Counted from the first letter of the stretch, positions 51,200 through 63,854 are shown. The stretch: 64,000 nucleotides of DNA from Diprion similis (GCF_021155765.1 NC_060116.1:8990001-9054000); one strand, 5' to 3'. The notes: generated by a model not told the origin, from the sequence alone. Made by a program: numbers and translations.

Positions 51200-53300
51200 A
51201 AAGCTTCTAATTAAAATGAAATGTTAATGAATTCGCTTTTTCTTGTATGCCATTCCCATTGATGATTCCGTAAACTTATATCATGATCAAAGACTGATGC
51301 AGATTGATCGTTGATTTTTGACTACGTGGTAAACAACCCTGTCGTCTCAGGATCGATAGTGCCTATCTTGCTAGTTATATGCGAGCATTGCAGTCTCCGT
51401 TAAAAGTCTATTTTTTCCAATCTTCTAGCAGCTAGAAAATATTTGTATCAAGCTGACACACTGAACCACTTCTCTCAAATTGCGCATGAAGAAACACGTA
51501 TTCGTTCACGTTCCGTGTTCTGTCTAATTGCTTTCAATCATTCGTTGACATTTCTGACCACTGTTAGTTTAATTCGAAAGTTTGCAGTTCATACTTTACT
51601 ACGGCTCTGAAATAATGGTATATTTGTTTAGATTTGAATGCATGAGAACTTGTCGTCAAAACTTTAAAAGAGGCCAATAAAAATGAATATTTCAGGCAAA
51701 AATACGGAACAGATTTCATTTGCTAGGGAATTCAACCCGTTGAACTGCTACTGCAATCAAGTTCAATCGGCACGAAGAACGGTTTAATGGATGAACCTAC
51801 GCTCAGAAGCTCCATATTTTTGGGCAAAGAAACATCCCTAGAAATTTGAGCAATATCTGTGATCCAGTGGTCTGATACCCACACTCCTTGTAAGTTGAGT
51901 AATTTTCAAAGCTGTATGTTTGGTTGAAAATTCGAATAAGCGTCACAATTTCCACTTTCCTCCTGCGTATATCGCCTGCAAATGCAATTATTTTATTTCA
52001 ATTTTTCATCTCAATTTTACTGTTTTATCAAAGTTTTTAAACAATGATACGAATGAAGAAATACAACGCAATCTGCATTGTTACTTAAAATCTACACAAA
52101 CTATTGAAAATGATACGAGATATGCCGCATTGAGAAAGTATCTGAAAATAATAAAAATAACAGTAAACAGCACATCTATTCTTTCTAATTACGTAGAAAA
52201 AAGTCTCTAGATCAGACAGTGTCGTGAATTTCATTTTATAAGACGCTTTAATTCCTCGGATATGATTTCATCTACGGTTTTCAGCAGCAATGTTGTCAAC
52301 AAAGATCGATAATATCGATGTTCAATATAATCAGAAGCGAAAATTCAGAGCGAGACTAAACTTCGCAGACTAATAGTAAAAGTTGCTACCGTGAAACGCG
52401 GACCGTGCAGTTTTGTAGGTGCGCTTATTATTTCCTATGCACATCCCTTGCAGAATTACACATGCAATACTCATGATTGTAGTGAATACCTTCGGTGTAT
52501 TCGTTCGTAGTCTCGCCATAGGGTAATTGTTAGGTTAGCAAGGATGAATGGGGAACAGTAGCAAAGTAATCAATGGCCGCAAATTTTTATATATAGACAT
52601 TTTAAAACAAGCATTATCAAAGGCATCACTGAGCCAACCTATACTATATTGCAACATTTGGAGTAAGATAAATGAGAAAAACGTCCTTGCAAACTTGCGC
52701 GAACTTTGTTAAAAAATGTGAGATTCATGTTTATGGTCAAATTTATAACCGCAGCCGTTTAAAGTTATGTTTTTTATTCTGATGTGCTGTTTAGAATAAA
52801 TGGCTTACTTAACTTTAGACTAACATTTGAAATTCCAAACATATGATGATGGATCTACCACTGAAAATGGGATAAAACACGTCATGCCGACAATCACTGA
52901 TTAGTACTAGGTACCATTATAAAGAGCGATTATATCATAACTACACTTACGATTAGGTCGAAAAGGACAATAACGGATGCGCAGCTATACCTTACATTAT
53001 GTAAATAGTTTTCACGAACAATTGCATTGTCTACTGACTTGCGTAATTTTTTACCAACAAACGAATTGACGTGCATTCTATCCTAATTATGCAATCAAAA
53101 GATGTTAATGAAAAGCGACTAATTCTGTAAAGCCCTGTTCTATATTTTTTTATGTTGAGGTCATATCTTGGATTGAAAAAATATCCGAGCTTTTCAACTC
53201 TTCTGGCGAATCAGTAATCGTAGCTCATTGTAAGAACAATTATCAAACTGGTATATACCCACGATCGAGAACACAGGTACATATTACTGCTAAGCTTGAA
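51200..53300. other. Intergenic DNA between OR5 and OR6
   Basis: AT-rich, with no intact receptor exon recognised. It contains an orphan copy of the receptor upstream block at about 52.4 kb. Confidence 0.4.
52390..52560 (-). promoter_or_regulatory. Orphan receptor upstream block (relic)
   Basis: Resembles the OR4/OR5 block: GCGGACCGTGCAG...GCGCTTATTATTTCCTATGC, then TTACACATGCAATAC as upstream of OR4. The GGGGATAA core is mutated (reads GGAAATAA in gene sense). No receptor exon follows on the minus strand before the OR5 block, so it likely marks a deleted receptor. Confidence 0.4.
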
Positions 53301-53320
53301 ACACGCCATACATAAATTAC

Positions 53321-55257
53321 TTAGAAACTGCTTAAGACCATGCAAAAGGATACGCCACTCGATGTTATCTGAAAGTAATTTGAAAAGCGCGGTGTGAGTA
53401 TAAACCAGGATTGGGAATTACACACCGGACAACGCAGAGGCAAAGATATGACTTACAGAAGAAAAAGCCTCCAAGGATAACGCCAAAAACTTCAAAAGAG
53501 TCCGTTGATTGCTAACAGGAATGTTATAAGGTGCCGCAGGGACCCGAAATTCTGTAACTACAGGTGAAAACCCAAGCTTACGTCAAGTACAGAATGTTTG
53601 TATTGGATTAAATTAAATTTAATGATGCCATCTTATCCGAACGAGACGGATAATATTTGCTAGTTTACCTTAGTAAGTTGTGCTGCCGAAATTGCCATGA
53701 TGTACATCTCAGTGACGAGTTGTATCAGACAATTGTATTGATTTACGTCTTCAAGCTCCGCACAGAGGCTACCGAAAATCAGAATTTTTATTACATCGAT
53801 GTTACTCAAGCAATTAGTGACCTAAAATTTCACGTCGAACTTTAAAAGCAATTAAAAATAAATAGAACACTCACTCCAACACAACTTGATGGCGATGGAT
53901 GCACTTCTTCAGTCCCTCCTGGAGACTTCCGTCGGTCCTTTTACCCGCTGCATCGAGCTTTCCCTTTGAAAGCTCTTCGAGCCAGCTTCGAATGGCGGCC
54001 AATTGTCCGCACATGTTGAAACTCAATATAGTCCCAGTCATGTCGCAAGCAGCGATGTACGACATGCTGCAGAAACAGCATATCACTTGAACAGCATACT
54101 TGATTTCATATTCTGGACTCGGAGTCGAATCCTCTTGAGGTGTGAAGGGGTAATATTTCGTTGTGGAATTTTTAGGAGATGCACGCTGCTGGATTGTCGT
54201 CGTCATGATGAACACCGCCACCAGACAATTGGCGCCAAAAAAATACATCATGCTGATAAATTTAGCCCGTGTGATCCAGGTCAAAATTATTTTGCGATCT
54301 GCAGAATTGGAATGGTCCCACATAGACTCGCAGATGGAGTACAAGCGTGCAATTCGAGATCGATACGCAATAACAAACAATGATCTGAGTTGACCCGTCA
54401 ACGTTGCGGATACGATTAGCAAGCTTTCGAGGATGTTGTCCACGCTGGGATGCTGCACGATAAAAAGGTTTTTGTTTTATTGCTAGGTAGATGATTGTAA
54501 TATGAGATACAAGAGACTTGGATGTGTGATAAAATGACCTCGTCAATTCGACAATTACAGTTTTATCTTTAGTCAGAAATTTGTTGAATTACTTCTGTCA
54601 GTTCTCTGAAACCACCGAAACAGTAGGACCTCGGAACCTTAGCCAGGTCTGCGTCAATAAGCCGAATAAGGTGAACCCGCGTAGTAAGGCAAAATAAGTC
54701 AATATTGCAAATAACAAATACATAAACAGATCGATCGAGAGTTTTTAGTACCTTATCTTTTTTTTCGTTAACATTCAAAACCACTTCGATTACACACAAG
54801 ATTTAATCTGTCAACTCGTTTTCGACACACACCCCCATTATACGGTAGCAAAATACTCAAGAAGTACTGCGAGGTTTTAAATGGTAGAGAATTGACAGTT
54901 TTCGTTCAAAGATTAATATTATTGCAAAAGTGAAAAAAATTGTTTGATCTCAAACAGTATCTCCGTGTAAAATTGTCTAAAATTAAGTTAAAGAAGTCAC
55001 TATTCGTCAGGTTGTGCAACTTTTCAGTTATTAATATCTAGAGTCTACACAACCGGTTCTCAGCTCACATGAAAGAAAATGTATTGAAATTCTGGGAGGA
55101 TCGTACTAAAGCCAGCCCACAATGGCAAAGTTGCCAGAAACTCGGTGAGTCTTGATTTCCACAAAGCAGATGATCCACCGATGGGAAGAATGCCTACAAA
55201 TCGCAGAAAGAATCTCGCAAGCCAAAATTGATCCCAAAAATCTGTTTGTGCAGACAT
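53321..55257 (-). pseudogene. Odorant receptor OR6 pseudogene, deletion across exons 4-5
   Basis: Exon 1 (55069-55257, starting MSAQTDFWDQFWLARF), exon 2 (53875-54452), exon 3 (53669-53768) and the last exon (53321-53368, ITSSGVSFCMVLSSF) are open and normally spliced. Between them, 53457-53551 begins as exon 4 (NFGSLRHLITFLLAING) but runs after 19 codons into an in-frame TGA at 53492-53494 and then into the end of exon 5 (KFLALSLEAFSS in another phase). A deletion has therefore removed the end of exon 4 with its SCWPADTL motif, intron 4 and most of exon 5. The protein would lack the last TM segments and the LTAG motif. The upstream block is still well conserved, so the loss may be recent. 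Confidence 0.88.
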
Positions 55258-55399
55258 TGCAGGACTCCGTTGTTAGTCGTTACACCTTAGACTTTATCTT
55301 GCACGGCCACTATTTTATCAAATATAATGAAGAGAAACAGAAACTCAAGGCTGTGATGTAGTTTGCAGGAGAAGAGTTGCTCCCAAGAAAGACAAGCCC

Positions 55400-55610
55400 G
55401 AACTGAAGTGTCCAAGCCATACGCACTGAGCTTGCAACTCGTGTGTTGCGGACTACTTGTTATCCCCTCTGCGCTCCTTGCACTATCGCATACGTGAGAC
55501 AAACGATTTGAATGAGAACTTTCTCTGCTTGTATCTGTAGTCCCTGCCCGCCAGTCATCTTCCGCTTGCCAAGGATGAACCGAGGAAAGAATTCTTCGCG
55601 CCAAGTTCGC
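55400..55610 (-). promoter_or_regulatory. Conserved upstream block of OR6
   Basis: Contains GTTGCGGACTACTTGTTATC CCCTCTGCGC at 55443-55472 (gene sense GGGGATAAC), nearly identical to the OR7 block, within a longer similar stretch. Confidence 0.55.
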
Positions 55611-55759
55611 CTCCATGGTTACGTTGGTGACGAAGAGTACCGTTCTAGCCGTAAAGCAGCCCGATTTCTGTCAATAGAGCAAGAACTTGCCGAAATTCCC
55701 TGTCAGTACTTTAAGCAAGCATTACTGAATATTCCACTCCTCATCCCTCACTAGTTGGT

Positions 55760-57120
55760 ATTAGAAAATTAAAAAGGAATGTAGCTCCTACCAAACTTCT
55801 GGCAACTATGATCGTCGTAGTTTCGTTTCAACGTACTGTGTACCCGTGTCTACACTGAGGACCTAACCCGAAACTAACGAGCTATGTTGATTGAAAAAAT
55901 TTGAGACTGCACTGACGTGTCCCTGTAAAAATACAGTATGATAAAGCTTGAGCGCCAACCGCTGGCTAAAGTCAGACGCAGATAAAAGCAATCGAATTGT
56001 CAGATTCTAGTATAAACCTTGTAAAGCCAAGAGATTGCTGATCGCTTGAAGAGTTCCAAATTTAAATGTTTAATCTTTTAAGTTGTACAACTGACAAAAA
56101 AAAAACACGAATATAACAAAATCAAATGATCATGGGAATGGCAACTTACATCTTTGAATCGTGTAATCAGGAGGGTGATCACACGCTCTTCTGAATAATA
56201 AAGAACGGAAGAGACATACAATGTATGCAACTTTTTTTACGTACTGCTCACCCTCCACTCCGACATTGGGAATTGAGACAGCTGTCGCTCATGACTAATC
56301 AGAAGTAATATCGCAAAAAATATTCGACCATCGCCGCCCTCTTTTCGAACTTACAATTGCCGATGCGTTTCTCTACCAAGTGCCATGCCGGGCGTATCAC
56401 GAAGTTTACTCTTTCGCCACTCACACCCTCAACCACCCTATACACGCTTTGCGCAACCCTCATGCAGCGTTAATCTTTGGTATACGGACCGGCGCGATTC
56501 AACCACCCTAATTATAGTCGTCTAGGGTATCGATGGCTCTGATGTGGTGGCATAACGTATTACGTGTGCACGTATCGGGCGTGGTTCTTTTCGATATGCA
56601 ATTGCACCATGCATTATGGGATTTTTTGACGAACACTTGGGCTATGATTCCACCTTAGACGTTGTACTGTTGTTCTGTCTAGACGATGGCTTTCTTAATT
56701 TTTTGATAACACCTGCACTGAACACACTTCGCCCTAATAGCTGTTCGAAAATGCTAATGAAATAGTAAAATCTTGAGATTACATTTCAGAATGAATGAAT
56801 ACTCGAAAACACATACATGATTGAAATCTTTTCTAACGTCTCGGGTGGATCGGTAATTGTTACATTGTCGAATATTTTCGTCAGGATCGGATTTTTTATT
56901 CAAGACTTTTGAATTTTATTTTGAGAAAAAGAAGTCTATGTAACTTGAGACAGATAATCTTTAAAATAATTTTACAGATGTTTCGAATATTTGTCATACT
57001 GAAAATCTTTATTGTGTTTCGTATGAACGCACTACTACTAGTTGTGATATCACCAGGATTGAATGTACAAGATCATTATAGTGCATGATAATTATACTGC
57101 GCTGAAACTGGTTTTTAGTT
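55760..57120. other. Intergenic DNA between OR6 and OR7
   Basis: No coding sequence recognised. Confidence 0.4.
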
Positions 57121-57131
57121 TAAATTAAAAT

Positions 57132-59645
57132 TTAGAAACTGGTTAAAACCATGTAAAAAGATATACCACCGGATATTATCTGAAATCAATTGAAATAAGG
57201 TATAGTATAAGTAACACCAAAGTATAAATATGCAGGTTATATAAATATACCGAATAAAATGAAATTTCGGTGTAACTTACAGAGGCAAAAGTTTCCAAAG
57301 ACATCGGCGTGAATTTTCCCGCGGTCAAAATTGCAGGTCGTTGGGATCGCGTTAGCAAAATGAGGACCATAGCATTCACGGAACGTGAGCCGTTGTAACA
57401 AGGGACCTCATAAGCCGCGCGTGCTATCTTGATGCTCTACGAAATGCGAAAAGAAAAACTAACAATGATTGCATCAAGGATTGGGTTAACGATTTCTGTG
57501 ATGTTCAAGTATGCTCACCTCGTCAGCGAGAGTGTCTGCTGGCCAACAAGAAAAAAAAAGTGCGGTACTTGCCAGACTCTGGAACTATAAACGACAAACA
57601 TTTTTAATTGTCGATCCGATTATGTTCAACTATTCGATCTGAGTAGGAGATGAAGATGCACGATTATGGCTTGATTACCTTCGTGAGCTCAGCTGCTGAA
57701 ATAGCCATGATGTACATCTCAGTGACGAGTTGTGTCAGATAATTGTATTGATTTACGTCTTCAAGCTCGGCATAGAGGCTACGAAAAATGAAAATTTTTA
57801 TTATTTTCTAGGACTAAAATGAAGAATAAAGCTGAATTTTTGCTGATGCAATTGGGTAATGTAGCAATACTCAAATTATTGTGTACAGTATAATTATAGA
57901 ACGAATAGGTAGAGTAGAATAGTTACTTCAATACGATCTGATGATGGCGGATGCACTTTGCTAACTCCTCTTCGTAACTTCTGTCTGTCTCCCCAGTTAA
58001 TACATTGAGTTTTTCTTTGGAAAGTTCTATAATCCGGCTTCGAATGACAGAGAATTGTCCACGCAGGTTGAAACTCAATATAGTTCCAATCATGTCACAA
58101 GAAGCAATGTACGAATGTCGGATGTAAGTAAATGCGGTCCAAAGTATGAACTTTATTGCGTCATGTGAATTAGAAGTAGAATTTTCGTTACGGGTGGATG
58201 AATACAATTTTACTGTGGAATTAGCAGGCTTCGAGAACTGCCTTACAACCGTATTCACAGCGTGCATGGTAACCCCATAACTAGCGCCAACAAAGATAAC
58301 CGAACTAATAATTTTAGTTCGCTTAATCCACGGCAAGATTATTTTATGGTTTGCGAGGTCAGCTTCTTCCCACATCGCCTCGCAGATTGAAAACAAACGC
58401 GTGATTCTTGGACGATATACAATAACGAAGATTGATCTGAGTTGTACTGAGAAAAGGCCGGCCAACATTCTGAAACTTTGAAGCAACTCGTTCACGCTGT
58501 GATTCTGCATAAAAAAAAATTTGCTTCGTATTATCGCTCCGTGAGAATAATTTACACAAGAATTAGAAATGACTTCAGATTTTTTAATCGATTCATACGG
58601 GAGAGATTATTTTCCAGAATCTTAGTATTTGGCTGATATTGAATTTTTTGCTTCAGGATCTAGAAGACGTATCCAACAAAAGAGAAGGGATACACATGAA
58701 ATGGAAAATTTTTAACGTTTCAGTGACGGGAAATTTGACAAAACGAACCGTGGTGATATTTAGTCTCAGTTTACTAAATCAATACTTTTCATCCGACAAG
58801 GCTTACAGACTCAAATACCTTCACCGATCGTTTAATTCAGAACCGAAAAATTTCACTGAGAAACGGTATTGCTTGACGCCTAATTGTAGATCTAAGCATA
58901 GTGCCCAAAGGCATGGATCAGCGAAAATGCTGTTTCGTCAAGCCAAGTGTATAAAGATGAGTGCCTTAGGAATTTGCCTTTCACAGAAAATTTATTCGAA
59001 TTTCAAAGTGGCGTGCAACGGGTGGGCCAAAACTTTTGTACTCAAGCTGCCATTTAATTTTAGTAAAAACTTCACCTTCCTATACGAAAACGCTCGTGTT
59101 TTCTTACGATTTCGTACACCTCATCCACAAAAGTTAAACGTCAAGCATTATTAATTTTCTAATATCTTCGTATAGTTGAAATTGATTCTTACGATGAAAT
59201 TGATTGGACGGGTGTATGGTTCGTGATTTACTAAGTTGATTTGGGGATTTTAAGGTTCGGGTAACTTCTTGAATTATTCTATGCTCATTATTTATTGCTG
59301 AAACTTATTCAAATGGTATTCCCTCCGCGTAGGACTAAATGAGAAAAAAAGTGAAGAAACAGATCGAATAGTGCAAAGTCCGTAGTGTGATCAAAACTAC
59401 GTGAATTTCTTCGTTTACATTAACGCGAATAAATTTATGATCGCTTTTTAGCTCACCTGAAAACATATGTATTGAATTTCGGGAACGAGCAGATAAAAGG
59501 TGGCCCACAGTGGAAGCGTTGCTAAAAAGTCGGTCAGAAGTGATTTCCACAAAGCGGATGATCCACCGATAGGAAGGATGCCCGCTAATCGAAAGAAGAA
59601 CTTCGCCAGCCAAAGGTGACCCCAGAAAGCTCTTCGCACAGTCAT
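57132..59645 (-). CDS. Odorant receptor OR7 (7tm_6), open but divergent
   Basis: Exons: 59457-59645, 57927-58504, 57679-57778, 57519-57584, 57281-57436, 57132-57179, giving 378 residues in an open frame. It starts MTVRRAFWGHLWLAKFFFRL. Exon 4 is 66 nt instead of 93, so nine residues of a hydrophobic segment are missing in frame (FQSLASTALFFSCWPADTL). In exon 2 the family's SPEYEIKY is replaced by NSHDAIKF, and CGQ becomes RGQ. Exon 5 keeps RPAILTAGKFTPMSLETFAS and the C-terminus reads IISGGISFYMVLTSF. Intron 1 is unusually long (952 nt against about 300-620) and holds an unexplained plus-strand ORF. It may be functional and diverging, or newly non-functional without a stop yet. Confidence 0.8.
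58505..59456. other. Enlarged OR7 intron 1 with a 171-codon antisense ORF
   Basis: The plus strand at 58639-59154 is open for 171 codons, beginning with TTG (first ATG at 58696), with a Lys/Asn/Phe-rich composition and several Cys. No domain or splice partner is seen. It could be chance or an inserted element fragment. Confidence 0.25.
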
Positions 59646-59759
59646 CGCAAGGCTGAAGGATTTTCACTCTTTATATCTCAGGTTTTTTCAACTGCGACTA
59701 ATATGTGTATTAAATACAATGATTATCAGGAATTCGGTGTAATAGTGGCGTAGTTTTCA

Positions 59760-59960
59760 GGAGAATAGTTGCCCCCGAGAACGACAAGCTTGAACTGAAC
59801 TGACTAAGTCGTACGCACTGATTGTGAGCTTCCATTGTGCTTGTTGCGGACTACTTGTTATCCCCTCTGCGCCTCATCCAACGATTTTGATGAGAACCTT
59901 CTGTGCTTGTACTTGTAATCCCCTCCCGTGAGCTGTCTCCAGGTTGCCAGGAATGAGCAG
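59760..59960 (-). promoter_or_regulatory. Conserved upstream block of OR7
   Basis: Contains TTGTTGCGGACTACTTGTTA followed by TCCCCTCTGCGCC at 59841-59873, matching OR6 almost base for base, and GACAAGCTTGAACTGAA as upstream of OR4. Confidence 0.55.
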
Positions 59961-59999
59961 GAAAGACACATTGCTCGAACTAGGTTTGCGTTGACGCTG

Positions 60000-62500
60000 A
60001 CGTGGAGGATGATGACATAAGTGACGCTGTGGGCTTGAACAACTCTTAAATCGTGAAATGTCGTCGCATCGATACATCAAATAGGTTTACAATTAACTAT
60101 TGCACTTGAATGAGGTTCACATTGATTTTGCTTGAAATTTTCTAAACCACCTCCACCGAGACACGTGATTAAATATGCTATCTCTGGAACACCCATTTTC
60201 TAGAATCTGAAAAAAATCAGCCAAATCAAGTTAAATGTAACAAAATTTTTGAAATACTGTCAAAAATATACTTTTGATTGTAGCCAAAGATATGTTATCT
60301 TGAAAAATTATATATGAAAGGAGATATAATAAGTGGAATAATTTTTTTGGCTGAAAAATATTACGTTTAGGGAATTTTGCTACATCGAATATTTATCCCT
60401 TATAAAAATTTATAATTATTATTTAAAATTACGTACCTTTTGCTGTAATGGTGTCCACCTTCTACAGAAGTCCAAAAGTTTACTTTAATTTTACCGTGAT
60501 TTTTAGAAATTTTTTCAGATTTCACAAAATGGGCACTTCGGAAATAGCAAATTAAATGATATCTCAGATAGGAGTTTTCAAAAAATTTCCCAACAGACGG
60601 AGCTGTGTTGTGTGTAAAAAATCTGCGGCAAATCTAAAGTCAGAATCACACAATAATACCAAAGACAATTTAATTTTTTAAATCGTGAAATTGTAATGCA
60701 ACGCCGTATATGAGGGTTGACTGTAACTGACCTTGCCAACTCATGCAGAAATAACTTGTAACAAAAATAACCTAAACCAACAATAATAATTTAAAAAAAG
60801 CACCGAATCCACACACACACCATTCTGTACGAGAAACACGGACGGTTACTCTCCCTCAGCGGGAGAAGACCGTTTCTACAAGTTTGTTTCCACAAGTGGC
60901 GATCCTACAAGTTCGTTTCTACGGTCAAATAATTTTTATTAAATTAAATTAAATCAAAATTTACGAAAATGCCAATTAAATAGAAGAGTTCGTGAGAAAC
61001 GAACTTGTAGAACTGTTTACTTGTAGAAATGATACCCTCTCGTCGCAGCCCAAAGGTAGAATAAGTTCAGCCTCCGTATGACAAGGGCAGAAACGAACCT
61101 TCGATTATTTACGTGGCGACGCCTATAATTTATTCTTATGAAATTCTTATTTGGTATTCCTTCGATTTATAAGTATTTGAAAACAAATCTAATCCTACAT
61201 AATCTGAATTGACTTTTGTTTTATAAAATCTGCTTAATTTGAAGTTTAAGATTTTGATTAGTGAGAAAACTATAAGTATTACGTGATGTGAATTCAATCT
61301 TTGACAAATAATTATTTCGAGGAATATTATAAAAATATTTCAATTGTTCCAAATTTATATTTTATATGAAATTAAGATAATTCATAATTAAAAATTAATA
61401 TTATTTACGAGACTATAGATGAATTGCATTTTTGATATTGACTTGAGAGAAGATTATAAAATTATTTCAACAGTTCCAAATATATTTTTTTTATAAAACT
61501 AGGATAATTAGTGCTTAAAAATTCACACTAATTACGAGGCTACAATTTTTTCGTGATAATAGATTTAATTTTTGATTAAAAAAATGGCCAAATAATTGTT
61601 AGACTTAAAACGTATCTCTCATAACATCAAGCCAATTAATAATAATTACACATATATGTATTAGTAACGAAATTGTAGTTGTTTTATGATATTAAATTTA
61701 ACCAATAAAATACTTCAATTAACAAAAACAATGATTGGCATATGTAATCAATTATTCGTATTATTTTGTTGTATCAATATTATTTGATTAGGTTATTTTT
61801 GATACAGGTTTTTTTTGTCATGGATCATGAGTTATTTTTGTTTGAGTTATTTGGCCCTAGTATCGTATTTGAGTCTGCCAAATGGCGGTCATCTGCTACA
61901 AGAAGCTGCAGATATAACTTCCGTAGAGAATATTTATGTGTGTGCTTCACGTTTAATATTTTCAAAACTCTATGACACAAAATTTGCTGATCTATTCCAT
62001 TTAAATCAATAATGCAATACTTCTAAGTCCGAACATGGTTTATTCGCCGGTTAATCGGCGATGCTGCGTGACTTCGTGAGACATTTGCGCTTTTGCGGTG
62101 ATCATGTAAAGACCGAAACAATAGAAAATAAGTAATTGCAACTCTTACAACAGTTAGCACTTACAATCAATGAATAAAAGTTTCCATTAACAATTCCTTG
62201 AGCTTACCTAACGAGGTGCATATTTCGAATCCGGGGTCGGCGGATGCGTTAAAAGTTACTCCACAAAGACCATGTTGATCCCAATTGGTTGACAAATGAT
62301 TTCCCAAAAAAAAAAAGTCATTCATGGAAGAATTTCGCAGAAGGAAATTTTAACGATTGTTAAGTGAATCAATATTTAAATAATTGCCCAGACATTTCGA
62401 ATACCTTTGATACTCCTAAATCTTTATTATGACGTAACGTCAGCACGATTAAAGATACAATACTCTAATGTTTAATGCGAAATGGACGCTCGAGAAACAG
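60000..62500. other. AT-rich intergenic DNA between OR7 and OR8
   Basis: No gene seen. It includes a foldback repeat near 60.9 kb, a very AT-rich part from 61.1 to 61.8 kb, and a short plus-strand ORF pair at 61.8-62.0 kb that I regard as chance. Confidence 0.4.
60855..61050. repeat. Foldback (inverted) repeat, possible MITE remnant
   Basis: CTACAAGTTCGTTTCT at 60905-60920 is exactly the reverse complement of 60995-61010, with a 74-nt loop. Outside each arm there is a second weaker match of TTTCTACAAGT type, so the whole of about 200 bp can fold back. No target-site duplication was identified. Confidence 0.5.
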
Positions 62501-62501
62501 T

Positions 62502-63854
62502 TCAGAAACTGCTTAAAAGCATGCACAAAGATATACCACTGGACGTTATCTGAAAGTAATTTAAATGTCACAATATCAGCAAACCTGCAAGATGGGAATT
62601 ATAAACCGGCAAGGAATGTGATGACGATTTCACTTACAGATGAAAAAGTTTCCATGGATAACCCGACAAATTTTCCGGCGCTCAATATTGCTGGCCGTTG
62701 TGATCTTGCCAGCATAACTGCCACCATAACTCCCTCGGAACGTGATCCTTGATCCCATGGAACCTCGTAAACAGCCTGAGCGACTTTACTGCTCTGGAAA
62801 AATCGAAAGACAATAATGAAAAATAGTATCAAGACACAGCCTGATAATTTGGACATTGCTCAATTCTCACTTCGACTGAGAGAGTGTCCGCTGGCCAACA
62901 AGAAAAGAAAAGTCCATTGATTACCAGTATAAATGTTATAAGGTGCTGCAACGACCCGAAATTCTGTAACTATAGATAAGAGACCAGGGTTAGGTTGAAC
63001 CAAGTATCTCAATTTTTTAATTATACTGAACAACAATGGCTATAGTTTACCTTTGTAAATTCCGCTGCTGAAATGGCCATGATGTACATCTCAGTGACGA
63101 GTTGTATCAGATAATTGAATTGATTCACATCTTCCAGCTCAGCGCAGAGCCTACGAAAAAGCAGAATTTTGATTGTTACCATGAGATGTTAAAGAATCTG
63201 ATATTTAGGTAAAGCAAGTAGCAAACTGTTGTTGTACGTATAAGTCTGAAAGCAATCGACAAAATAAAATACCCACTCCAATACGATTTGATGACGACGG
63301 ATGCATTTCTTCAACCCCTCGCAAAAGCTGTAATTCGTATTGCCATCCGCTTCATCAAAATTTTCTTTCGACAGCTCCGAAAGCCAACTGCGAACGACAC
63401 CGAAATGTCCACAAATGTTGAAACTCAATATAGTCCCAGTCATATCACAAGCAGCAATGTATGAAACTCCGATGTAAGTGATGATAATTTGAAGCGTATA
63501 CTTGATTTCATACTGCGGACTAGGAGTAGAATCCTCTTCATGGATGAACGGATAATATTTTGTGGTCGAATTAACAGGAGCCGAGAGCTGCTTTACTATC
63601 GTATTCACAATGTGCATGGCAACCACACAATTAGCACCAAAAAAGAAAACCGTACTAACGATTTTACCTAGCTGGACCCAAGGCAAAATCATTTTACGTT
63701 CTGCGAGATCGGCTTCCTCCCACATCGTCTCACAGATTAAAAACAAACGCATGATCCTATGACGATATACCATAACGAAAACTGCTCTGAATTGTCCTGT
63801 CAAAACGGCGGATATAATTACCAAAGCTTCAAGCATACCATCAACGCTGGGGTT
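62502..63854 (-). CDS. Odorant receptor OR8 (7tm_6), partial, exon 1 outside the window
   Basis: Exons 2-6: 63277-63854, 63051-63150, 62871-62963, 62638-62793, 62502-62549. Exon 2 begins NPSVDGMLEALVI after a good acceptor. A 63-residue exon 1 starting in the MxxxxxFW style is not present in the last 146 bases, so it lies beyond the right edge. Motifs: STPSPQYEIKYTLQ, ACDMTGTILSFNICGH, SCWPADTLSVE, RPAILSAGKFVGLSMETFSS, and the C-terminal ITSSGISLCMLLSSF. What is visible is intact. Exon sizes equal those of OR6, and exon 4 gives the 93-nt reference against which the OR6 and OR7 deletions are judged. Confidence 0.9.
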
